From Lachnospiraceae bacterium (lineage in GTDB: Bacteria; Bacillota; Clostridia; Lachnospirales; Lachnospiraceae): DNA of 54,227 nucleotides. How positions within the stretch are numbered: position 1 is the stretch's first letter; each line of letters begins with the position of its first letter. The position numbers and the translations under genes are program-made. The notes below the pieces were generated by a model. That model made no database searches. It saw nothing but the letters and a program-made list of their open reading frames with translations, and was not told the DNA's origin. The stretch spans positions 1 to 54,227 of the forward strand of contig JAFVBO010000026.1 of assembly GCA_017479935.1 (NCBI GenBank). Direction: 5' to 3'. Below, in pieces: positions 1-8,688 of the stretch.

Positions 1-507
1 GAGCGGCATCGAGACGATCGCCCCTTCGGGGAAGTTCTGGATGGCAATGCCCAGCGCAAGGGCCAGGGCGCCCGCGGCGCTGATGCCCGCCTCCCCGGAC
101 AGGAAGCCGGCATAGACCACGCCCACCGCCATCCCCTCGGGGATGTTGTGCAGGGTCACCGCGAGGATCAACTTCGTGGTCCGCTTCAGGCCGCTCTTCA
201 CGCCCTCCTCTTCCTGGTTGAAGTGCATGTGCGGCGTGACCTCATCCAGAAGCAGCAGGAAGCCCACGCCCACTAAAAAACCAACGGCGGCGGGCACGAA
301 GGAAAGCTTTCCCATTGCCTCGCTGCTCTCTAATGCCGGCTCTAAGAGGCTCCAGAACGAGGCCGCCACCATGACGCCGGCCGCAAAGCCCGTCAGGATT
401 TTTCGCAGGGCATCCGACAGTTTCCCTTTCAGTACAAAGACCATCGCGGCGCCCAGGCTGGTACCGAGAAACGGGATCAGGATCCCAATCAGCGCGTGTG
501 TGTTCAT
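1..507 (-). CDS. ZIP-family metal cation transporter, C-terminus cut by window edge
   Basis: Integral membrane transporter of divalent metal ions, probably Zn2+/Fe2+/Mn2+, into the cytoplasm. The first 169 residues are visible and the rest lies outside the window. Two ZIP signatures are seen: HNIPEG at residues 120-125 and QNFPEG at 157-162, which form the metal site of TM4/TM5. A hydrophobic N-terminus and a His-containing loop (TPHMHF, about 91-96) between TM3 and TM4 also fit. The ATG at 507 has a strong GGAGG 8 bases upstream. A promoter lies at 550-578. Family assignment is firm; metal specificity is not known. Confidence 0.93.
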   Translation of the reverse strand, partial: MNTHALIGILIPFLGTSLGAAMVFVLKGKLSDALRKILTGFAAGVMVAASFWSLLEPALESSEAMGKLSFVPAAVGFLVGVGFLLLLDEVTPHMHFNQEEEGVKSGLKRTTKLILAVTLHNIPEGMAVGVVYAGFLSGEAGISAAGALALALGIAIQNFPEGAIVSMPL

Positions 508-549
508 ATCATTTACCTCCCACAGGTTAGTTGCTCAAAACTCCCCCTG

Positions 550-578
550 ATTATACCCTTTGCGGGAAGGATATGCAA
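550..578 (-). promoter_or_regulatory. Promoter of the ZIP transporter
   Basis: On the minus strand, TTGCAT (573-578) and TATAAT (550-555) are separated by 17 bases. This is a good sigma-A type promoter giving a leader of roughly 35 bases before the ZIP start. Confidence 0.7.
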
Positions 579-637
579 GCTATACAAAACCGGTTCCCTA
601 TGGCCTCATCTACGCCAACGAGCCCTCTTCGGATGCG

Positions 638-675
638 TTTTTTATGATATCGCGACCGGACGATATCATAAAAAA
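638..675. repeat. Perfect AT-rich inverted repeat, 15-bp arms
   Basis: Arm 638-652 (TTTTTTATGATATCG) is the exact reverse complement of 661-675, with an 8-base spacer (CGACCGGA). It lies between the divergent ZIP and EamA promoters. It could be an operator or a bidirectional terminator-like hairpin; A/T tracts flank it on both strands. Confidence 0.65.
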
Positions 676-720
676 CACCCATGCGGCCTTACGGATGGCA
701 GGGAGAAACCTGACAGCACC

Positions 721-749
721 TTGTCAGCGGCGAACGGCTGTGCTATAAT
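721..749 (+). promoter_or_regulatory. Promoter of the EamA transporter
   Basis: TTGTCA (721-726), a 17-base spacer and TATAAT (744-749) with an extended TG element. It predicts transcription starting near 756, about 35 bases before the chosen ATG, which argues against any start upstream of it. Confidence 0.75.
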
Positions 750-789
750 CTCCGACAATTCCACTCATGTAAAGGTAAGGTTTATTTTG

Positions 790-1677
790 ATGAAACGCAG
801 CCAAAAAGCCACTATTCTTGTCATCGCAGGAGCTATGATGTGGGGTACCTACGGCTCCTTTGTTACCGTAATAGGCCGCTCAGGTATGCAGGAGAGCACC
901 CTGATTTTTCTCCGCTTCCTGGCCACGGCGCTACCAGTACTTTTATACCTGTTGTTCCGGGATCGCAGTCAGCTTCGTATAAAAAGAAAGGATTGGATCC
1001 TGTTTGCCGCGAACGGACTGGCCAGCATTCTTTTCTTCACGTCCTGCTATACCGCCGCGATCCGGGAAACCAAAATCGCAACCGCCGCCGCGCTTCTGTA
1101 TACCTCCCCGGCCATGGTCATGCTATTGTCCGCGATGCTCTTTGGGGAGAAGCTTGGCGTCCGGAAGGTCTTCTCCATCCTGATCGCCATCCTTGGCTGC
1201 GCGCTGGTTTCCGGCATAGGTCCGGGCGAAAACGCTCTGACCGCGAAGGGGTTAGCCCTCGGCCTGGGGGCCGCGCTCGGATATTCCCTGTATTCCATTT
1301 TCAGCCGCATGATCCAGGAGCGGGGCTACTCGCCGTTTACCAACGTCCTGTATACCTTCAGCATCGCGGCCGCGGCGTACTTCCTCCTCTCTGCGGCAAA
1401 CGGCAGCCTCTCCGATATCCCCCGGCTGCCGGCGGCCTCCCTGCTGTCGGTTCTCTGCGGCCTCGTCACCGGGCTCATGGCCTACCTTCTGTATACGGCC
1501 GGACTGCACGACATGGAGCCCTCCCGGGCGGCCCAGCTTGCCACGGTTGAACCGGTTTTTGCCGCCGTCCTTGGCGTTCTTCTCTTTGATCAGAAGCTTT
1601 CCGCCACGGAGATTCTGGGTATCGTCCTCGTGGTTTTTGCGGTCATCTTTGCGAATCGGAGCGCCGGGAAATCCTGA
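790..1677 (+). CDS. EamA-family (DMT superfamily) permease
   Basis: Predicted inner-membrane carrier of 295 residues with about ten hydrophobic segments in two EamA repeats (about 10-135 and 150-288). It would export or import small organic metabolites; the substrate cannot be inferred. The N-terminal MWGTYGSF and the second-repeat ALGYSLYSIFSRM are typical of the family. The ATG at 790 was chosen because a strong promoter ends at 749 and the preceding in-frame codons look non-coding. The ribosome-binding site is weak (AAGGTAAGG). It stands alone and ends at a strong bidirectional hairpin. Confidence 0.92.
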   Translation: MKRSQKATILVIAGAMMWGTYGSFVTVIGRSGMQESTLIFLRFLATALPVLLYLLFRDRSQLRIKRKDWILFAANGLASILFFTSCYTAAIRETKIATAAALLYTSPAMVMLLSAMLFGEKLGVRKVFSILIAILGCALVSGIGPGENALTAKGLALGLGAALGYSLYSIFSRMIQERGYSPFTNVLYTFSIAAAAYFLLSAANGSLSDIPRLPAASLLSVLCGLVTGLMAYLLYTAGLHDMEPSRAAQLATVEPVFAAVLGVLLFDQKLSATEILGIVLVVFAVIFANRSAGKS

Positions 1678-1726
1678 AGCCCACACAGAAAGGCGGCGGG
1701 GAACGTTTTTTTCTTAAATAGTGCAA

Positions 1727-1771
1727 ACACCCCCCGGCGGGTCCTTCTTCCAAAGGACCGCCGGGGGGTGT
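1727..1771. terminator. Bidirectional terminator between convergent genes
   Basis: GC-rich stem (about 1728-1746 with 1753-1770, one bulged G) around a short loop. It separates the rightward EamA gene from the leftward GH3 operon and can serve both. Confidence 0.8.
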
Positions 1772-1806
1772 TCTTTACGATCGCCTATATAGGGATGTGT
1801 CCCCTG

Positions 1807-2205
1807 TTAGACTTCCTTGCTCTTCTTCGTGAAGCAGGCAACCAGCGCGGTGAGGATGGAGACCAGCCCCACACCGGCCATGGTGTAGTTCATGCCAGCG
1901 AGCTCCGGAAGGCCAACCATCTTGATGCCGTTGATCGATTCGGCGATGTTCCAGATGCCGTCGCCAAGGACGCTCATCATCGCGAACGCGAGGCATGCGG
2001 CTCCGGCGATGGAGGTAAAGTCCGTCCAGGGCTTTTCGCCCAGGAAGGAAGCCGCTTCACAGATGATTGCGGCGATGGCGGCTGTCATGGCCGCGTTCGA
2101 GACAATACCGCCGCGTCCCTTGTAGAGGAACATCAGGACAAGGCTGACGATGGCCAGCACTGCGGTAATGGCAGCGGCATAAAAACCAGCAGATTTTTTC
2201 TTCAT
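1807..2205 (-). CDS. Small four-helix membrane protein paired with the GH3 enzyme
   Basis: A 132-residue protein with four predicted membrane segments (about 9-27, 35-55, 65-85 and 108-126) and a short basic C-terminal tail (TKKSKEV). I do not recognise a named family. It starts 15 bases downstream of the GH3 gene, on the same strand, so the two are very likely co-transcribed. The pairing suggests a membrane partner or anchor of the GH3 enzyme; this is inference from position only. Confidence 0.75.
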   Translation of the reverse strand: MKKKSAGFYAAAITAVLAIVSLVLMFLYKGRGGIVSNAAMTAAIAAIICEAASFLGEKPWTDFTSIAGAACLAFAMMSVLGDGIWNIAESINGIKMVGLPELAGMNYTMAGVGLVSILTALVACFTKKSKEV

Positions 2206-2220
2206 GATTTCGCCTCCTGT

Positions 2221-5200
2221 CTATTTATTCTTCCGGATCTTGCTGACAATCAGCATCAGGAAGGAAAGGGCCGTCAAAACAGCGGAGCATACGGTGATGG
2301 CTGTGATGGCCGTCTGCCACCAAGGCGTGATCTGGACGATGCGGGCCGTGGAGGACATGCCGTTGATGATGTTTGAACGGCTGATGGCGTACTCCCAGCT
2401 GATGGCGGCATCCGTCAGAAGCTCAAGGAGGTGACCGTCGTCGGTGTCCTTCGCCTTCTGCAGAACCCAGGCGCCGTGGCCGCCGACGCTGTCAAGGCAC
2501 CATTCCTGCGTGCCGGCAGCCAGCACTTCCGCCGCATGGTTTAAGTATCCGCCGTCGGTGTATTCGCCAAAGCAAGGAGCCGCGTCGGTGTCGATCGCGC
2601 CTTGCCAATCCCATTCGTTCCGAAGAACGATGGTGTTGAGTGCGTAGCTGGCGCTGGCCCACTTCAGGCCAAGACGCTCAAAGGACTGCATCAGACCGCC
2701 GGCCTTCGCCTCGCGAAGTCCGCCTTCGAACGCACGCAGGTCGCCTTCTCGGAAGGCCTGCTCGTTAAAGAACGTAATCACGCCGGAGCGGTAGAATTCC
2801 TGATCGTTACCGCAGAAGTGCTTGGGAGCGGCGTGGGATCCGGTCTTCTCGGTAGCCTCCACCTGAGGGATGGAAGCAAGGTAGTTCATGGTCGGGCATT
2901 CCGACATGTACTCGTAGTTACGTCCGCCGAAAGGCGTTCTGTGAAGGTCGTTACCGACGTTGTAATTGATCATGAAGCCGGACCACAGACCGTCCTCACC
3001 CATCATGGTGCCGCGGCCGGCGTACAGATCGGTGTTGAACGTACCGGTCAGGATTACGTTCGAACAGTAACGCGTGGTGGGAAGCTTGACTTCCTGGCCA
3101 TCCACCATGATCGGGATCGGATAGGTTCCGCCGACGGAATCGCAGCCGTCACCAACAGGGAAGGCAGGGGACAGATCGCCGACAGCCGGGCAGGAGAAGC
3201 TCTCTGCCGTGGCAAACGGAAGATCTTCCGGCTGCAGCTGATAGATAAACTTCAGCCAGGTCTCGCGATCCGAAAGCGGCACGTCCTTCATCATGGCAAG
3301 GGTGAGGTTGTTCTGCTGTCCGAAGTTGGCGGCCACTTCCGCGTAGGAAGGAGCGCCTTCGGGCTTCTCGTACCACTCGCCGTCCAGGATCTCCAGCATC
3401 TCATCCGTCGCGGCAACGATGGTCTGTGCCGTCGGGAAGGTGCCCTCCCAGTCGCTGCGGCTTACATACGTGCCGGCACCGGGGATCCAGTAGTTCAAGT
3501 CACAGTCTTCAAACTGATTGGTTACGATACCGCCGTTTTCGCCGGTGCGGTACTTGTCTGCGTCAAAATTCTGGGAGAAGCTGTATGCCTTGGCGGAGAC
3601 GCCGTCAGATGTCATGCCGCTCTCCGCAGTGTATCCCTGCGCCGCCAGGATGTTGTTCAGCGCGTCGTGGCAGTCGTCGCCGATCGCCAGATAATAGTCT
3701 CCCTCGGAGAGGATGTAGCCCTTGGCCGCCGTGTAGTCGTAGCTGGCCAGCAGGTACTTGTCGACCGTTACGGTCAGAGTCTCGGAAGCGCCGGCCTCCA
3801 GAAGGCCAGTCTTCGCAAAGCCCACCAGCTGTACCGCGGACTTTTCCACCTTGTTCTGCTTCTCATAGTCGCCGTAAGGTGTCTGTGCGTAAACCTGAAC
3901 TACGCTCTTTCCGGGAACGGAACCGGTATTCTTTACCGTCGCCATCACGGTAATCGTGTCATCGTTCACCTGCACGGAATCGAGCGTCTGCTCAAAGGTC
4001 GTATAGCTTAAGCCGTATCCGAACGGATACTGAACCTCATCGGCATACTTCCAGCTTTCAGCGCCCGGCAGTGCGCCAGCCTTGCCGTTTGCGTTGCCCT
4101 GGCCCATCACGCAGTCAGCGTAGCGGGTTTCATAATACCGATAGCCAATGTAGATGCCTTCCGCCTGGAAGGAAACGTACTCCGCGCTCTCATCCTGTCC
4201 GATGGTGGAGTTGACATAGTCCACGTTGGAGAAGAGCGGGGTGTTGGTCCCGGAGTTGACGGTCGCGGGAGCGGAAAGAGAGCTGGTCGCGTAGGTATCC
4301 GCCAGCTTGCCGGACGGGTTCACGACGCCGCGCAGGATCTCGGCCACGCCGGTGAAGCCCTGATGTCCGGGATAACCGATGAACAGAACCGCGTCCGCGT
4401 AAGGCAGGATCTCATGGACTTCCATCTGGTAGGGGCTGTTTAACAGAACAACTACCTTGGAGAAGTTCTCTCTGGCAAGGGCCAGCAGATCCTTTTCGTT
4501 CTGATGAAGGGCCAGGGCGCTCATCTGCGTAACGCCGTCATCGTCCACGTCCTTCATGATCAGATCGGTACCTTCGGCACCCTCACGCGTAAACACGACG
4601 ATCGCCGCGTCGTTATAGTCGGCAAAGCTGCCGGTGAGCGCGCTGTAGAACGCCTTGTTTTCCTCAGTGCCTGCCGCCGATCCCGTTACCGCGATGGAGT
4701 TTCCGCCCCAGGGCGTGTAGGACATGACGCCGCGAGCCGCGCTGCCGCCTTCGAGGGCCGTCCAGACAGTCTCGTTCACGGAAAAGCCCTGCGCCTCGAG
4801 CGCGCTCTTTAAGGTAACGGCGTTGATGCTGTCGTTTTTGACCTTCGTACCGGCAGAAGAGCCCTGATACGCGGGATCCACCGCGCCGTGGCCAAGCACC
4901 GTGATCTTTGTCTCCGAGGTCATGGGCAGAGCGCCGTTCTCATTCTTTAACAGCGCGGCGCCTTCGCGCATTTCCTCGATGTTCTGCTTGAAGGAAGCGG
5001 CCAGTGCCGCTGCCTGCGCGTCCGGATCGGTAAAATCTCCGAACGAGCTCTTGTAATACGTGGTGTCTCCCGCCTCACCAGAATCAACCACCTTGCTGGT
5101 GCTGGTTCCGAGAGCGGTGTTGATGTAACTTCCGTTCGCCATGGCAAGAGGCTGTCCTACCAGAGCGATGACCAGGATGACGGCAAAGATGCCGGTAAGT

Positions 5201-5226
5201 CCTGACCAGAGTTTCTCGTTTTTCAA
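2221..5226 (-). CDS. Domain-permuted glycoside hydrolase family 3 protein, membrane-anchored at both ends
   Basis: Probable beta-glucosidase-type hydrolase of 1001 residues acting outside the membrane. The domain order is reversed relative to classical GH3. The GH3 C-terminal-type domain comes first (about 95-310, starting at AALLKNENGALPM), then a fibronectin III-like domain (about 400-500), then the catalytic TIM-barrel-type domain (about 740-900). KHF motif: His803. The conserved LRxEW stretch is followed by the likely nucleophile Asp881, where the usual SDW reads TDA. Hydrophobic segments lie at residues 7-27 and near the C-terminus, followed by KIRKNK. The start is a TTG at 5226 preceded by AGGAGGA; the upstream in-frame extension is basic and lacks a ribosome site. 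Permuted GH3 enzymes are known from rumen Clostridia such as Ruminococcus albus and Butyrivibrio. Confidence 0.9.
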   Translation of the reverse strand: MKNEKLWSGLTGIFAVILVIALVGQPLAMANGSYINTALGTSTSKVVDSGEAGDTTYYKSSFGDFTDPDAQAAALAASFKQNIEEMREGAALLKNENGALPMTSETKITVLGHGAVDPAYQGSSAGTKVKNDSINAVTLKSALEAQGFSVNETVWTALEGGSAARGVMSYTPWGGNSIAVTGSAAGTEENKAFYSALTGSFADYNDAAIVVFTREGAEGTDLIMKDVDDDGVTQMSALALHQNEKDLLALARENFSKVVVLLNSPYQMEVHEILPYADAVLFIGYPGHQGFTGVAEILRGVVNPSGKLADTYATSSLSAPATVNSGTNTPLFSNVDYVNSTIGQDESAEYVSFQAEGIYIGYRYYETRYADCVMGQGNANGKAGALPGAESWKYADEVQYPFGYGLSYTTFEQTLDSVQVNDDTITVMATVKNTGSVPGKSVVQVYAQTPYGDYEKQNKVEKSAVQLVGFAKTGLLEAGASETLTVTVDKYLLASYDYTAAKGYILSEGDYYLAIGDDCHDALNNILAAQGYTAESGMTSDGVSAKAYSFSQNFDADKYRTGENGGIVTNQFEDCDLNYWIPGAGTYVSRSDWEGTFPTAQTIVAATDEMLEILDGEWYEKPEGAPSYAEVAANFGQQNNLTLAMMKDVPLSDRETWLKFIYQLQPEDLPFATAESFSCPAVGDLSPAFPVGDGCDSVGGTYPIPIMVDGQEVKLPTTRYCSNVILTGTFNTDLYAGRGTMMGEDGLWSGFMINYNVGNDLHRTPFGGRNYEYMSECPTMNYLASIPQVEATEKTGSHAAPKHFCGNDQEFYRSGVITFFNEQAFREGDLRAFEGGLREAKAGGLMQSFERLGLKWASASYALNTIVLRNEWDWQGAIDTDAAPCFGEYTDGGYLNHAAEVLAAGTQEWCLDSVGGHGAWVLQKAKDTDDGHLLELLTDAAISWEYAISRSNIINGMSSTARIVQITPWWQTAITAITVCSAVLTALSFLMLIVSKIRKNK

Positions 5227-5417
5227 GCTATTGTCCTCCTTCTTTCGATTGCGGCGGCGGCTTTTTCCCCGCCGTACCGGTATCATAGCAGGTCTATTTC
5301 GAAACGGCGCATTTTTCCCGCAAGCGGTCACTTTTCCTTCGTAAGTGGTTTTCGCAAACAGGGATGGTCCTTTTTGCAAATCTGCAAAAAAAGACTGTTC
5401 CTATTTACTCTATAACC

Positions 5418-5446
5418 GTGACAAACCGGCCCGCTTCTGTTATACT
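5418..5446 (+). promoter_or_regulatory. Promoter of the two-component system
   Basis: GTGACA (5418-5423), a 17-base spacer and TATACT (5441-5446) with an upstream TG. It predicts a start near 5453, just before the ribosome site of the response regulator. Confidence 0.7.
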
Positions 5447-5471
5447 TCGAACGATGGAAGGAGACCGTGAT

Positions 5472-6182
5472 ATGATTCGAATTGCCCTCGTAGAAGATGA
5501 AGAACAGGCCCGGCGCTCCCTGGCCCAGTACCTGAACCGGTATGCCGCCGAAAAGGGAGACGAACTGCGGATTACAGAGTATGCAAACGGGCTGGATTTT
5601 CTGGAACAGTACCGCGGCGAGGCCGACATGATTTTCATGGATATCGTCATGCCGCATTTAAACGGGATGGATACCGCAAGACGTCTGCGTGAGATCGATG
5701 AAAACACCTGCCTGGTCTTCATCACCAGCATGCCCCAGTATGCCCTGCACGGATACGAGGTCGGGGCGGCGGCGTATCTGGTAAAGCCCGTCACCTACGG
5801 TCAGCTTTCCGTCACGATGGAGCGGATCTGCCGCTCGCTCTCCCGCAACAAGGAGGCTTCGGTACTCATCGAAGACAAAAACGGCTCCCGGATCGTTGCG
5901 ATTTCGGACATCCTGTACCTGGAGGTGTATAATCACCTGCTCCTCTTCCACACTTCCGCGGCAACCTATACGGTCTATGCCACTCTGGCCGCCTACGAGC
6001 AGGATCCCCGGTTCCAGGATTTTATCAAGACAAGCAAAAGCCATTTGGTAAACGGACGGCACATCCAATCGATCGGGAAGGATACGCTGACCGTCGGCGG
6101 GGATATCCTTCCGCTCACGCGCAGGCGCAGAAAAGAGTGTCTGGAGCGTATTGCTGAAATGTTAGGTGAGGTGATCGAATGA
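5472..6182 (+). CDS. LytTR-family response regulator
   Basis: Cytoplasmic DNA-binding regulator of 236 residues. The N-terminal receiver domain (1-120) has the acidic pocket at residues 8-10, phosphoacceptor Asp57 in FMDIVMP, Thr85 and Lys105. The C-terminal LytTR domain (about 128-232) carries EVYNHLLLFHT and FIKTSKSHLVN. The ATG at 5472 follows GGAAGGAG. It overlaps the histidine kinase gene by 4 bases (ATGA), so the two are translationally coupled. It is transcribed divergently from the GH3 operon, the most obvious target. Confidence 0.94.
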   Translation: MIRIALVEDEEQARRSLAQYLNRYAAEKGDELRITEYANGLDFLEQYRGEADMIFMDIVMPHLNGMDTARRLREIDENTCLVFITSMPQYALHGYEVGAAAYLVKPVTYGQLSVTMERICRSLSRNKEASVLIEDKNGSRIVAISDILYLEVYNHLLLFHTSAATYTVYATLAAYEQDPRFQDFIKTSKSHLVNGRHIQSIGKDTLTVGGDILPLTRRRRKECLERIAEMLGEVIE

Positions 6183-7453
6183 AAAGCGAATATGTTGCCT
6201 CCTGGTTCCTCAACTCTTTCCAGATGCAGATCCTTCTCATCGTCCTGGTCTACTGCTGGAACCTGCCGCGCCGCAGATACTTCCCCGCCAGGCTCCTCAT
6301 CCTGGGAGGGCTGTATCTCTTCCTCCCGTACCTTGTCCCGGAAAGCTACTTTATGCCTGCTCTCCTCATCGGAGGCTGGCTCCCCTTAAGTTTCCCGCTT
6401 ATGACGGTTTTGTCCGCCGTCCTTCTCGTGGCGCTCTTTCAGATCACCGCAAAGCAATGCGCCTTCTACGTCTGCCTCGCGCATACGCTGCAGCATCTGA
6501 TTCACTGCTGCAGCCGCGTCTTCTGGCTGATCGGCGGGTTTTTAGTCTGGCAGATATCGGAGGTGTGCTTTCTGCTCGCCGTGCTCCTTCTTTCCGGTCT
6601 TTTCCTCAGAAAGAAGTTCGGCGACAGCGAAACGGCAGAGATGAAAAGCCTGTGGCTTCTGGGATTTGCCATCATCAGCTCTCTCTCGGTCTACTTCATC
6701 AGCTACTGGACCTCCAACTTTGAAGTAGAAACCCTCGGCTACAACCTGTACGACGTCGGCTTCTCTCTTCTGCAGATCATGATCCTCTTAGAAGTGTTTC
6801 AGAGCAGCAAAACTGAGCGCGACCACACCATCATGCTGCATCTTCTGAAGCAGGAACAGACGCAGAGCCGGGACATGCGCATCACGGCGGACACCATCAA
6901 CCGAAAGTGCCACGACCTGAAGCACCAGATTTCCGCCCTGCGCAGCATGCCCGCGCTTGCGCGCGAAAAGAGCATCTCCGAGCTGGAGAAAGCCGTCATG
7001 CTGTACGACAACTACGTAAAGACCGGCAACGAGGACCTGGACATCATCCTGGCCGAAAAAAACATGATCGCCATGCAAAGCGGCATTCAGATCCTGTGCA
7101 TGGCGGATGGAAAACAGCTGAATTTCTTAAAGCCGGAGGATCTGTATTCCCTCCTCGGAAATGCTCTGGACAACGCCATCGAGGCCACCGGCCAGGAACC
7201 GGATGCGGAGCGGCGCATCGTGCGTCTTCAGATCACGCGGAAAAACAGCTTTGTCTCCATCCATGTAGACAATCCCTGCCCTGTCGCGCCCTCGTTCTCA
7301 GACGGCCTTCCCGAAACCACCAAGGAGGATACCTCCTACCACGGCTTCGGCATGCGCTCGATGCGCTACATCGCCGAGCAGTACGGCGGCGCGCTGACTG
7401 CCAGGTGGAAGGATGGCTTCTTCTCGCTGAATGTTGTGTTTCCGCAGGGATGA
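6179..7453 (+). CDS. GHKL-domain sensor histidine kinase, AgrC-like
   Basis: Membrane sensor kinase of 424 residues and partner of the overlapping LytTR regulator. Six or so hydrophobic segments fill residues 10-205. A helical dimerisation region follows, with RKCHDLKHQISAL (about 241-253) holding the likely phosphoacceptor His, then a GHKL ATPase domain with N-box NALDNAIEAT (about 330-339) and a glycine-rich GFGMRSM near 395. The architecture matches peptide- or nutrient-sensing AgrC/DcuS-like kinases without an extracellular domain. The TGA stop is the first three bases of the repeat beginning at 7451. Confidence 0.92.
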   Translation: MKSEYVASWFLNSFQMQILLIVLVYCWNLPRRRYFPARLLILGGLYLFLPYLVPESYFMPALLIGGWLPLSFPLMTVLSAVLLVALFQITAKQCAFYVCLAHTLQHLIHCCSRVFWLIGGFLVWQISEVCFLLAVLLLSGLFLRKKFGDSETAEMKSLWLLGFAIISSLSVYFISYWTSNFEVETLGYNLYDVGFSLLQIMILLEVFQSSKTERDHTIMLHLLKQEQTQSRDMRITADTINRKCHDLKHQISALRSMPALAREKSISELEKAVMLYDNYVKTGNEDLDIILAEKNMIAMQSGIQILCMADGKQLNFLKPEDLYSLLGNALDNAIEATGQEPDAERRIVRLQITRKNSFVSIHVDNPCPVAPSFSDGLPETTKEDTSYHGFGMRSMRYIAEQYGGALTARWKDGFFSLNVVFPQG

Positions 7454-7628
7454 CAGGGGACGGGCCTGTGTCACGTTTTCTGACAGGGGACAGATCTGAA
7501 GGGTGACAGGGGACGGGCCTGTGTCACGTTTTCTGACAGGGGACGGGCCTGTGTCACAAAAGCTGATAGCTTTTGTGACACAGACCCGTCCCCTGTCAGA
7601 AATTGTGACACAGGCCCGTCCCCTGTCA
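7451..7628. repeat. Palindromic TGACAGGGGACGGG repeat cluster, copy 1
   Basis: Several units of TGACAGGGGACGGGCCTGTG followed by TCAC. Direct copies sit at 7451-7474, 7504-7527 and 7534-7557, a partial one at 7481, and inverted copies at 7575-7598 and 7605-7628. Units 7534-7598 fold into a hairpin of about 31 base pairs with loop GAT. It separates the convergent kinase and OCD-family genes and may terminate both. A near-identical hairpin lies at 22027-22121. The type resembles REP-like repeats seen in Firmicutes genomes; no transposase is present here. Confidence 0.85.
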
Positions 7629-7645
7629 CCTGGAAGCTGTCACCT

Positions 7646-8626
7646 CTACAACTCCAGCCACACACCCCTGTCACATTCGCGCGCCCGATCGTACACAAGC
7701 TTCGCGCAGGCCACATCATGCGCCCCCATCCCCATATGGGTGGAGACGATGATTTCCTCCTCCCGCTCGCGGCCGGGGATTTTTCCGGTCAGAAGCTCTG
7801 TCATATCCCCGAATACGTCCTCGATTGAAAGAAAGTGTCCGGGATTTAAATTAGGGCTGTTTATAATATCCATGTCCGGTTCCTTATAGCCGAGGTACCA
7901 TTTGTCCGCTGTCTTTCCAAGGACGGGTTCGATGTCCCGGAAGCCTTCGATGCCGATGACGGTGGTTCCGGGGCGCACCATGTCTTTGGTAAGCAGCGCC
8001 TGTCTGGCGCCGGAGGCCATCAGGATCAGGTTGCTGCCTGCGACATTTTCCTCAGGCGTGTCACAGATGACAACGTCTAAGCGGTCCTTTAGGACGCGCT
8101 GAATTTTTTCCATCGGCTCGCGGCTTCTGGAAAACAGACGGATCTGCCTGAGGGAAGGGAATTCCTCCATAAAGCCCCGGATCCCGGCCTTGGCCTGCGC
8201 GCCGCAGCCAAAGACGGAAAGCACCTTCGGTTCCGGATTGCACAGATGCCTGGCCTGAACGACCCCATGCCCACCGGCCGTGCGCATGGTGGTAATATTC
8301 GTTGCGCCGACGATGGCAATGGGCGAGCCGGTGCGTATATCGCTGACGATGACCAGGTTGCCATGGCTGAAGGGATAGCCGGGAAGCGGATTGGAATAGG
8401 TGTCAATCCACTTTACCCCGGCAACTCCTTTGTGCCGCAGGATGGCAGGCATGGAGTGGAAATTGTTTTTCCGACTCTCATTCACAAACATCATGACCAT
8501 TTTCCCGACGGTGATATCCCCGGTGCCGACATGATAGAACGTGTCCTGTGCGGCTTCGATTGCATCCTTAAGAGACAAAAGCGTCAGCACATCTTCTTCA
8601 TTTAAAAACAGTATCTTTTCCTCCAT
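7646..8626 (-). CDS. Ornithine cyclodeaminase/mu-crystallin-family protein
   Basis: NAD(P)-dependent enzyme of 326 residues, last gene of the eight-gene leftward operon. Substrate domain first (about 1-120, with HSMPAIL and GVAGVKWIDTY), then a Rossmann domain with VFGCGAQAKAG at about 139-149. Family members include ornithine cyclodeaminase, alanine dehydrogenase, ketimine reductases and SbnB, which cleaves an N-linked opine-like amino acid. Clustering with an opine-dehydrogenase homologue makes an imine or opine substrate plausible, but the exact reaction is not evident. The start has AGGAG upstream. Confidence 0.9.
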   Translation of the reverse strand: MEEKILFLNEEDVLTLLSLKDAIEAAQDTFYHVGTGDITVGKMVMMFVNESRKNNFHSMPAILRHKGVAGVKWIDTYSNPLPGYPFSHGNLVIVSDIRTGSPIAIVGATNITTMRTAGGHGVVQARHLCNPEPKVLSVFGCGAQAKAGIRGFMEEFPSLRQIRLFSRSREPMEKIQRVLKDRLDVVICDTPEENVAGSNLILMASGARQALLTKDMVRPGTTVIGIEGFRDIEPVLGKTADKWYLGYKEPDMDIINSPNLNPGHFLSIEDVFGDMTELLTGKIPGREREEEIIVSTHMGMGAHDVACAKLVYDRARECDRGVWLEL

Positions 8627-8688
8627 GCGATCCTCTCCTGCTCACGTTGAAACTTTCATTGCATCCTGCGATTTCATCACCCGGAACG

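Noticed and set aside
496-789. N-terminal extension of the EamA gene
   Set aside because: A strong promoter (721-749) lies inside it and the translated peptide looks non-coding; the gene starts at 790.
2602-4011. Long open frame antisense to the GH3 gene (469 codons)
   Set aside because: It mirrors the codon bias of the opposite strand, has no ribosome site and no recognisable domain; the GH3 protein on the minus strand is unmistakable.
7451-7628. CRISPR or insertion sequence at the TGACAGGGG repeats
   Set aside because: Units are palindromic, irregularly spaced and in both orientations, with no transposase or cas gene in the window.
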